Positions 5,131-12,500 of a stretch of 13,274 nt of DNA are shown here, in pieces. A program made the translations under genes and the position numbers. How positions within the stretch are numbered: the stretch's first letter is position 1; each line of letters begins with the position of its first letter. The notes under the pieces are model-generated. The model searched no databases and was not told the DNA's origin. It saw only the letters and a list, made by a program, of their open reading frames with translations. This DNA is from CBDUUP01 sp965370435 (GTDB lineage: Bacteria > Chloroflexota > Anaerolineae > Anaerolineales > UBA11579), in NCBI GenBank assembly GCA_965370435.1, contig CBDUUP010000090.1, forward strand, positions 1 through 13,274, read 5' to 3'.

Positions 5131-6378
5131 TCACTTGCCAACTGGATCGGCCAATCGCTTTGAGCCGCGACGCTGCCAGAGCGTCAGCCCAAGCGGAATC
5201 AGCGCCAGGGCGGCCCCGACAAAACCCATCGTGCCGTACCCCCAACGGGCGAAGACGAACCCGCTGCTGATGCTGCCCGTCGCCGCGGACAGCCCGATGA
5301 GCAGGTCGGTGAAGCCCTGGGTGCGGGCTTGCTCCGCCAGGGTGAGCTGGTCGGCCAGCAGGGTGGAGCCGCCCACGTAGCAGAAGTTCCACCCCAGGCC
5401 GAGCAGGAACATCGCCACCGCCAGAGCCGCCGCCTCGGTGGAAAGCGTGGCTCCCAGGTTCGCCAGGATCAAGGTGACCGCGCCGATCCCGATCACCGCG
5501 CCCCGCCCCCAGCGGTCGGCAACCCGGCCGGAGATGACCGAGAACCCGAACATCCCGATGGTGTGGGAAGACATGATGAAAGAGATGGTCCCCAGGCTCT
5601 GGCCGTTGTCAATCATGAGCAGGCTGGTGATGACCATCAACATCACCATCACGAATTCCCCCACCATCATTGAAAGCATGGCAAAGACCACGATAGGATG
5701 GCGCAATAGTATGCGAAGCGGGCGGATGGCCTGCGCTTCAGTCCCGGCGGCGGGGATCTGGTGGGCTAATTCACGCCCGATCAGGGTGGGGTCGGGTCGA
5801 AGCCCGATAAAGACGATGGCGGTACCTAACACGAAAACCACCATGCCTACCCCAAAGACCCCGGCGAGTTCATTCAGCCCCAGCCCCAGGGCCAACTGAG
5901 CGGAGGGGCTGACCAATAAAGGCCCCAGGACCGCGCCAATTGTGCTGCCCAGCACCACGTTGGCGATGGCCCGGCCGCGCACCTCCGGCGGGTTGACCTC
6001 TGCGGCCGCGTAGCGCCCCAGGATCAAGGAAGCCCGGGAGACGCCGACGACCGCCAGCCCGGTCAGAAACATCCAAAAAGACCCCTGGATGATGGCCCCC
6101 CCGGCGAGAGCGGCCCCCAGGATGCCCAGGCTCAAGCCCGAGAGTAAACTGGAACGCCGCCCAAACCGTTCGGTGAAGAAGCCCCAGCCAAAGGCGGCCA
6201 GGGCTGCGGCCAGGAGATAGACCGCGGTGGGAATTCCCGCCCAGGCCAGCTTGCCGCTTAACTCTTTTCCCACGATGGCGTTCACCGTGGAAATGCCGAT
6301 CAACCCGGCCAGGACTGCGCCTTGGGTCAGGAAGAGGGTGAAGGTGATGCGCCGGGCGATGCGGGGATAATCTCTCAT
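5131..6378 (-). CDS. Major facilitator superfamily transporter, probable drug/metabolite efflux
   Basis: A 415-aa inner-membrane protein with about twelve hydrophobic helices, the expected MFS size. The loop between helices 2 and 3 has the MFS motif A form GWGFFTERFGRRSSLLSG (64-81). The second half repeats it as GRVADRWGRGAVIG (284-297). A long polar centre (194-225) separates the two six-helix halves. GLGWNFCYVGGSTLLAD (327-343) is shared with a subgroup of uncharacterised MFS exporters. ATG 6378 has AAAGGA 9 nt upstream. The GNAT gene starts 18 nt after its stop, and a 16-bp palindrome lies upstream, suggesting an inducible efflux-plus-acetylation operon. The likely driving force is the proton gradient, as is usual in the family. 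Substrate is not determinable; polyamine or drug export is inferred from the neighbour. Confidence 0.9.
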   Translation of the reverse strand: MRDYPRIARRITFTLFLTQGAVLAGLIGISTVNAIVGKELSGKLAWAGIPTAVYLLAAALAAFGWGFFTERFGRRSSLLSGLSLGILGAALAGGAIIQGSFWMFLTGLAVVGVSRASLILGRYAAAEVNPPEVRGRAIANVVLGSTIGAVLGPLLVSPSAQLALGLGLNELAGVFGVGMVVFVLGTAIVFIGLRPDPTLIGRELAHQIPAAGTEAQAIRPLRILLRHPIVVFAMLSMMVGEFVMVMLMVITSLLMIDNGQSLGTISFIMSSHTIGMFGFSVISGRVADRWGRGAVIGIGAVTLILANLGATLSTEAAALAVAMFLLGLGWNFCYVGGSTLLADQLTLAEQARTQGFTDLLIGLSAATGSISSGFVFARWGYGTMGFVGAALALIPLGLTLWQRRGSKRLADPVGK

Positions 6379-6398
6379 AACATGGTTTCCTTTAAATG

Positions 6399-6414
6399 AA
6401 TTTACCGGTAAATT
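6399..6414. promoter_or_regulatory. 16-bp perfect palindrome, probable operator of the MFS-GNAT operon
   Basis: AATTTACCGGTAAATT is a perfect palindrome, 20 bp before the transporter start. Its TTTACC half sites resemble operators of TetR/MarR-type repressors that control efflux pumps. No regulator gene is in the window. Confidence 0.6.
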
Positions 6415-6420
6415 TAGGCC

Positions 6421-6429
6421 CTATCTTAC
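6421..6429 (-). promoter_or_regulatory. Candidate extended -10 promoter of the MFS-GNAT operon
   Basis: On the minus strand TGGTAAGAT has the TGn-plus-hexamer form of an extended -10. A TTGACC hexamer (-35-like) overlaps the stop codon of the upstream gene but is 20 nt away, longer than ideal. The predicted start of transcription falls at the edge of the palindrome, where a repressor would block it. Confidence 0.35.
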
Positions 6430-6450
6430 CAGAAATGAAGGGCCGGAAGG

Positions 6451-8097
6451 TCAATTCAAGAGAGAATGCAAATATTCCTCGACGTTGGTGTACCCATCCT
6501 GGTCGAGGTCGCCGTTGCGGTCGAGAGGGTCGTTTGGGTCCAGCCCCATCTGCCGCTCCCAAAGGTCGGGCATACCGTCGTGGTCCGAGTCGTCTAGTGG
6601 GACGCCGCTGTCCAGGGCTGGGTAGCCGCCCACCTCAGCAGGGGAATTGATGATCGCGCCGGTGCGGGTGACCACCTCATTGATAATGCGCAAATCTACC
6701 CCGTCTCGGATCGGAATGATCACACCGGCGGCGGCCAAAACGGCCTCATAGGCTTCGGCTGCGCTGGTTGCGGTGATGAGGTAGGTGGGAAAGGGAGCGC
6801 TGGAACGGTAGATTTCCGGGGCGATCCCTTCTTCCCCCCAACCATAGCCTACGATCCCCCACTCGTCCATGCCCGTTTCTGGGCGGTGGGGCCCGATATT
6901 GCCCTTAACGTAAAGCAAGGGCGTTCCCGCCGTTGGGGAAATAAAGATTTCGTAGGGGCCGGACTGGGTTGAAGGGCCGGGGATGAAGGTGTTGCCGATG
7001 AAATTTAAAAAGGTATTTGAATCGGTATCCACGATCTCTGCTGGCAGAACGCCCCAGTTGTAGATCACGTTATTGATGAAATCGTGGGTACCGCCATCAA
7101 TGATCAGGGGGTTGCGGAAATCGTTGTGGGCCAGCAGGTTGTGGTGCATGGAGACGTTGTAGGAGCTGTCGCCGATCAGCAGACCGGCGCTGTGAGTCTC
7201 TTTGCGGTGGCGGCTGCGGTTCAGCGCCTCGCTGATGATCGACCAGGAAATGGTGATGTCGTGCGCCCCATACCAGGTACTTATGGTTTCATCCTCTCCC
7301 CAACTGGCCGATACGTGGTCGATGACCACGTTGTAAGCGCCCTCCACATCGCCGTGGGCGCCCAGGATGGAGATGGCGTCGTTGTTCTCCGGTTCAACCG
7401 CGCCCTCATTGCCCGGCCGGATGCGCAGGTGTTGGACCAGCACGTCATGGGTGGCGATGCTCAGACCGGCGTTTTTGAGCGTGATGCCATCCCCCGGCGC
7501 GGTCTGACCGGCGACAGTGACGAAGGGATGGTTAATGGAAAGCCCTTCCTCCAATTCAATAGTGCCTCCCACGCGAAAGACGATGATGCGCGGGTTGGGA
7601 TCCTCCAGAGCCGCGCGCAGTGTGCCGGGGCCGTGATCTTCCAGGGAGGTCACCTCGATGATCTTCCCGCCTCGACCGGCCGGGGTCAGGGTCCCGAAAC
7701 CTTGCGCACCGGGGAAAACGGGCAAACCCTCGGGGATTTCCACAGGCCTGGGGGCGCTGGGGTTTTTAGGCGGTTTAGTCGCGAAGACTCCTTTCAGCAT
7801 AGGGAGGCCGATCACGACGAGAAAAACAGCCAGCAGCAAACCGCCCAGCCCTATCGAAACTCGGCCCAGAGAGGGTGAACGCCCCTCCCGCGCCAGGCGC
7901 ACGCCCAAGATCAGCGCCAGGAGCGGGAATATGGCCATGATCCCGTAGATCACCCAGGGCCCGGGGAACTTCATCAGCACGGCGTCAAAAATATTGACCA
8001 CCCGCAATAGGAATAGCAAGGCGACCACCCACAGCAAAATGGGCAGCCCCAGGAGGGTGAATATAACCTTACGAAGCCGCACTGTGTCGTTCAACAT
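6451..8097 (-). CDS. Membrane-anchored pectate-lyase-like (PL1-type) right-handed beta-helix protein with calcium-loop C-terminus
   Basis: A 548-aa protein with three predicted N-terminal TM helices (about 10-33, 48-67, 81-105) and a proline-rich linker (106-125). A beta-helix domain then starts FPGAQGFG (128-135), a hallmark of PL1 pectate-lyase-like proteins. Coil turns include VTVAGQTAPGDGI (193-205), NDAISI, VVIDHVSASWGEDE (257-270) and LLAHNDFRNP (321-330), where R328 fits the PL1 catalytic Arg. The last 50 residues carry two calcium-type loops, DSDHDGMPDLW (503 on) and DLDQDGYTNVEEY (530 on), like dockerin/thrombospondin-3 repeats. The domain is probably extracytoplasmic and calcium-dependent, acting on acidic polysaccharide; whether it is an active lyase is unproven. 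ATG 8097 has AGAAGG upstream. It starts 31 nt after the exonuclease stop, so the two are probably co-transcribed. Three TM helices instead of a signal peptide is unusual for this family. Confidence 0.8.
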   Translation of the reverse strand: MLNDTVRLRKVIFTLLGLPILLWVVALLFLLRVVNIFDAVLMKFPGPWVIYGIMAIFPLLALILGVRLAREGRSPSLGRVSIGLGGLLLAVFLVVIGLPMLKGVFATKPPKNPSAPRPVEIPEGLPVFPGAQGFGTLTPAGRGGKIIEVTSLEDHGPGTLRAALEDPNPRIIVFRVGGTIELEEGLSINHPFVTVAGQTAPGDGITLKNAGLSIATHDVLVQHLRIRPGNEGAVEPENNDAISILGAHGDVEGAYNVVIDHVSASWGEDETISTWYGAHDITISWSIISEALNRSRHRKETHSAGLLIGDSSYNVSMHHNLLAHNDFRNPLIIDGGTHDFINNVIYNWGVLPAEIVDTDSNTFLNFIGNTFIPGPSTQSGPYEIFISPTAGTPLLYVKGNIGPHRPETGMDEWGIVGYGWGEEGIAPEIYRSSAPFPTYLITATSAAEAYEAVLAAAGVIIPIRDGVDLRIINEVVTRTGAIINSPAEVGGYPALDSGVPLDDSDHDGMPDLWERQMGLDPNDPLDRNGDLDQDGYTNVEEYLHSLLN

Positions 8098-8128
8098 TTT
8101 GATGCCTTCTTTCTCTGCGGTGATATTA

Positions 8129-9364
8129 TTAGGATGAATCCCGCCGGGCCAGTTTGCGCTCCAGGCGGGCTAGGCGGTGTTCTAGTTCATCTCGCCTCAT
8201 CCGGCGTTCAAAGCGGGGGAAGTTCGGCGCGCGGACGATCTCCAGCGCTTGCTGGGTCAATTGAATGGCTTGCTCGAATTCCTTCAGGCGGTGTTCGTAA
8301 TGCTTGGCCAGCATCTCCAGAGCGTAGACCTCCCCGCCCTCCGCGGCCTGTTCCCAGAGCGCGACCGCCGCCGGGAGGTCCCCCCGCCGCCGGTGGATGA
8401 CCGCCAGACGTTCCACCGCCTTGCGCCGGGAATCATCGGGCAGTTCCTGGGACAGCCCCAATTCCATGATCTGGACCGCGCGATCCATCTCGCCCAGGTC
8501 TTGATACAGCCTGCCAATGGAAATGAGATCAACCCCATGTTCGATACCAGCCTCAAAAGGATCATCCAGCATGGCGGCCATGTGGGCGAAGAGAGCGGCC
8601 ATCGAGAGGATGTCCTCCGCGTTGTGGTAGAAGATGCTTTTCATGGGCCGGGCGTCGCCGCCTCGTAGATAATCGAAATACATCTGGGGGATCATCCAGC
8701 CGGGCACGTCTTCCTCTTCCCGCGCCAGCCCCAGGATGTCGATCTCCAGGGCCAGCAGGGTGCGGCTGGGAAGGCGGTCTCGCCAGAGACGCCGGGCCAG
8801 GTGCAGCGCGTCCACGTGGGCCAGAGTCGGCAGAGGGGAGTCGGCCCGGTTGTAGATATAGCGGGCCTCCAGCAGCGGCACATCGAAGCTCTTGCCGTTG
8901 AAGGTCACCAACGCCTGGCAAGGGGACAGGAAATTCTCCAACGCCGCCAGGAGGGCCGGTTCTTCAATGGGGTCGCGCAGGAAATACTGCGCCAGGAGGA
9001 ATTCATCCTCCTCGAAACGTCCCACCCCGACCATGAAGGCCAGCGTGCCCACCCCGCCTGCCAGCCCGGTGGTCTCGGTGTCCAGAAAGGCGATGGCTTC
9101 GGGTTTCACATCCACAATGGACGGCTCTTTCGACCAGGCTGCCATCGTGCGCAGGGATTTGGCTGGGATAAGGGGAATTTCACCTTGAAGGTGATCGCTG
9201 GGGTAGCGGGCCTCCACCACGAAGGCCTCCCCGAAGGGAGTCTCTTGCAGGCGGCCTTCCATGACCTGTTCAATCGGATGGATAGCATCCCGGTCTGGCT
9301 TGGGGAGGTTGCGGGTCCCCACCTGCACGCCGAGGGATTTGAGACGGTCGGACAATGAGGGCAT
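8129..9364 (-). CDS. YprB-like RNase H-fold (DEDD) exonuclease with C-terminal TPR repeats
   Basis: A 411-aa predicted cytosolic 3'-5' nuclease. The RNase H-like domain (about 88-265) has ExoI FLDTETTGL (D95, E97), ExoII TFNGKSFDVPLL (D161), a conserved HVDALHLARRLW (D185), and ExoIII YHNAEDILSM (H247, D251). This is the set of the YprB_RNaseH-like group (PF13482). Residues about 275-390 form helical repeats of TPR type (GRLYQDLGEMDRAVQIMELGL, LAVIHRRRGDLPAAVALWEQA, LAKHYEHRLKEFEQAIQL), followed by a basic arginine-rich helix that may bind nucleic acid. The N-terminus LSDRLKSLGVQVG supports ATG 9364. No ribosome site precedes it, but TACAAT lies 6 nt upstream, suggesting a leaderless mRNA. 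The pectate-lyase-like gene follows after 31 nt; a functional link is not obvious. Its RNA or DNA substrate is unknown. Confidence 0.85.
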   Translation of the reverse strand: MPSLSDRLKSLGVQVGTRNLPKPDRDAIHPIEQVMEGRLQETPFGEAFVVEARYPSDHLQGEIPLIPAKSLRTMAAWSKEPSIVDVKPEAIAFLDTETTGLAGGVGTLAFMVGVGRFEEDEFLLAQYFLRDPIEEPALLAALENFLSPCQALVTFNGKSFDVPLLEARYIYNRADSPLPTLAHVDALHLARRLWRDRLPSRTLLALEIDILGLAREEEDVPGWMIPQMYFDYLRGGDARPMKSIFYHNAEDILSMAALFAHMAAMLDDPFEAGIEHGVDLISIGRLYQDLGEMDRAVQIMELGLSQELPDDSRRKAVERLAVIHRRRGDLPAAVALWEQAAEGGEVYALEMLAKHYEHRLKEFEQAIQLTQQALEIVRAPNFPRFERRMRRDELEHRLARLERKLARRDSS

Positions 9365-9370
9365 GAGTAT

Positions 9371-9376
9371 ATTGTA
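9371..9376 (-). promoter_or_regulatory. Candidate -10 box giving a leaderless exonuclease mRNA
   Basis: TACAAT on the minus strand (5 of 6 consensus) ends 6 nt before ATG 9364, so transcription would start at or next to the A of the start codon. The sequence upstream is C/T-rich and has no purine-rich ribosome site. No good -35 is seen. Confidence 0.4.
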
Positions 9377-9400
9377 AAGGAGGAAGGGTGAAGGGGGAAG

Positions 9401-9426
9401 AGCCTGTCCTGAGCTTGCCGAAGGAA
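9401..9426. repeat. Dispersed-repeat-like segment in the kinase-exonuclease gap
   Basis: GCCTGTCCTGAGCTTGCCGAAGGA in the 224-nt gap 9365-9588 is a motif I recall as recurring between genes in many environmental genomes. Only one copy is in the window, so repeat status rests on memory. The rest of the gap up to 9538 shows no gene or clear signal. Confidence 0.35.
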
Positions 9427-9540
9427 TGAAAGGGGAGCAGGTAATTAGTGATTAGGTGATTGGGCAACAAGGGAATCAGATGAATGGGGTTGTGTCTTCC
9501 CTACCTGTGGGATTTGCGGCGGCGCTCAAATGAACGTAGG

Positions 9541-9558
9541 GGCGCACCAACGTGCGCC
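9541..9558 (-). terminator. GC-rich hairpin downstream of the histidine kinase
   Basis: GGCGCAC (9541-9547) and GTGCGCC (9552-9558) form a 7-bp stem with a 4-nt loop, 30 nt after the kinase stop. ACGTGCGCCC recurs at 9569-9578, so an alternative pairing exists. No T-tract follows, so any termination would be non-canonical. It may instead be a dispersed repeat. Confidence 0.35.
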
Positions 9559-9588
9559 TAGAGCATAGACGTGCGCCCAAGACCGGCC

Positions 9589-12500
9589 TTACTCGACCGG
9601 CAGGCTGACGGTGAAGGCGCTGCCTATCCCCTCCTCGCTCTCCACCGAGATAGTCCCGCCGTTGGCCTCCACCAGGCTCACGCAGATTGCCAGCCCCAGC
9701 CCCAACCCCCGTGATTTGGTGCTGAAGAGCGGCTCGAAGATCTTCTCCAGGTTCTCTGCGGGGATGCCGACGCCGGTGTCGGTGACCTGGATGTCTACCC
9801 GGCCCTCTTTCTCCAGGGCCTCAATAACCAGCACGCCTCCGTCTTTCATGGCATCGCAGCCATTACGAACCAGGTTGACCAGCACCTGCTGTATCTGGCG
9901 CGGATCCACGAATAAGGAGGGGATTTCGGCGGGGATGTTGAGAACGACTTCCACATTTTCCGGCGGTTCCTTTCTTTCCAGGGTACTGGATACCATCTCG
10001 GCGATCTTGGCTTTCTCTTTCTCCGGCATATTAACCCGGGTGATGTCCAGGGTGTCGGTCACGATGCGGCTGATCTCTAGAATCTCGGAGTCGATGATCC
10101 CCAGATATTCCTTGACCTCCTCGCCAGCATCAGGCAAGACTGCGCCCAGGAAGTAAACGGCGTTGTTGATCACGGAGAGGGGGGTGCGGATCTCGTGGCT
10201 GACCGAACCGGCCAGTTCGCCCAGGAAGGCCAGCTTCTCCTGCCGGAAGAGGGCATCCTGCGCATCCTTGAGTTCCAGGGTGCGCTCTTCAACCATCTCT
10301 TCCAGGCGCACGGAGTATTCTTGCAGGGCATACTCGGCCTTGACCCGCTCGGTGATGTCATGAGCGGTGCCCTGGGTGCCGGTGATCTGTCCATCAGCAT
10401 CCAATATCGGCTTGGCGGTGAAAATCATATTCACTCTGTCGCCGTTGGCGGTTAGATAGACAGTCTCATAGCCTTTCACCTGCCCCCCGGCGACAATCTG
10501 TTGGAAGGTTTTTCTATCCCTCTCCAGGACATCCTCTGGCTTGAAATCGGTGATCGGCTTGCCCAGCATCTCCTCGATCTTATAGCCCAGAGTTCCTTCC
10601 CAGGCTTCATTCAGGTAGGTGAAACGTCCCTGGCTGTCAAGTTTCCAGATCAAGTCCTGAGAGGTCTCGACCAGATCGCGATATAGGGCTTCGCTCTCTT
10701 GTAGGGCCTGTTCAGCCTGCCTGCTTTCGGTGATGTCGGTAAAGGTGGTATAGACCTGGTAGGGCTTCTCTTCCCCCTCCCGTATTTGTGGAACCGCATT
10801 GATCCTCAACCAGCGGTATTCTTCTTTCTCAGGAAGGAATACGCCCATAATGACGTCGTTCACGCTTTCCCCGGTTTTCAAAGCAACCATCGCCGGGTGG
10901 GTTTCTCCGGGGAAGTCTGCGCCATCTTCGTGTATTGACCTCCAGCGCGGGTCCATAGAAGTACGCCCCATCATTTGATCCTGGGTTAGCCCCAGGACTC
11001 GCTCTGCCGCAGGATTGGCAGAGAAAATATTCCCCTCTGCGTCTTGGTAAACTACGCCTTGGGCCATGGTTTCAAACAGTAAGCGATGTTTTTCTTCACT
11101 CTCCCGGAGGGCTTCTTCCGCCTGTTTGCGCTCAGTGATGTCGCGGATAATTGTTAATGTAGCCAGCGTTCCATGGTAATTAATATTCCCTGAGTTTACA
11201 TCAACTTCGAACCGCATCCCATCCTTATGCAGCGCTCCCATTTCATAAATGCTAGGCATGTCCTCACCTTGTGTGCGCCGTTGATATATGTCAATGATTC
11301 TGGGGCGTTCCTCTGGATGTACATATTCCATGAAATCGGCGCCTGTGATCTCATCAATCGAATAGCCAAACATTTCAGCCATCCGAGCATTGACAAATTT
11401 CACTTTTCCGTTTTGAACAATACTGACGCCATCATTGGCTCGTTCAACTAGATTGCGATATTTCTCCTCACTCTCCCGGAGCGCTTCTTCCGCCTGTTTG
11501 CGCTCGGTGATGTCGCGGGCAAATGATAATGTGGCTGGTTTCCCATGATAATTTGTGATTCCAGAGTTTATCTCGACTTCAATCCGCCTTCCATCCTTAT
11601 GCAGCGCTTCCATTTCATATATGCTGGGAATGTCCTCACCTTGTATACGTCGTTTATAGATATCAATAATTCTAGGGCGTTCCTCTGGATGTACATACGC
11701 TAAGAATTCAGTGTCAATCATCTCAGCGACTGTATAACCAAATATTTCAGCCATCCGAGGGTTTACAAATTTCACTATCGCGTCTTGAGCGATAATGACG
11801 CCATCGTTGGCCCGTTCAACTAGATTGCGATACTTCTCCTCACTCTCCCGGAGCTCTTCTTCCGCCTGTTTTCGCTCGGTGATGTCTTTCGATGCGCCGT
11901 AATATCGCACGACCCGCTCTTTGGCCTCATCCCACTCTGGCTGGGCATAACTGGAAATCCACCGGATGTCGCCATTTTTATTCAGGATGCGGAATTCGTC
12001 CACAACCGTTTCCCCTTGAGAGAGTTTCTCAACCCGAGTTTCGATCAGGGGAAGATCTTCGGGATGAATGATGGACAACGTGCCTTGTTCTTGAAGTTCT
12101 TCTACTGAATAACCGGACATTCGGGAGAAAGCGTCCGTCGCCCATTCCAATTCAAATTGACCGTCCGGCTCTATCCGGTAAACGAACGTATAATCGGTCG
12201 CCAGTTCGGAGACAATCCGGTAACGGTCTTCAGCTTGCTTGCGCTCGGTGATGTCGCGGGCGATGCCATTGATGTGGGTGAGTGATCCTTGTTCATCATA
12301 GTGAGGATTGCTGTTCCAAAGGAAATGACGCACCTCGCCGGTGCGGCTCACTTGCCGGTTTTCGATTGTGATCTTGGTTACTTTTTCCTCCAGCCATCCC
12401 GCAAAGGCTTGGGTGGTCGCCTCCCAGTCATCGGGGTGGACGAAGTCGAAAGCGGATAGACCGATACATTCTTCTGGCGGCAAACCGAACGCTTTTTCAG

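Noticed and set aside
7084..7878. Plus-strand open frame of 264 codons opposite the pectate-lyase-like gene
   Set aside because: No ribosome site, no motif, and antisense to a gene with clear family features.
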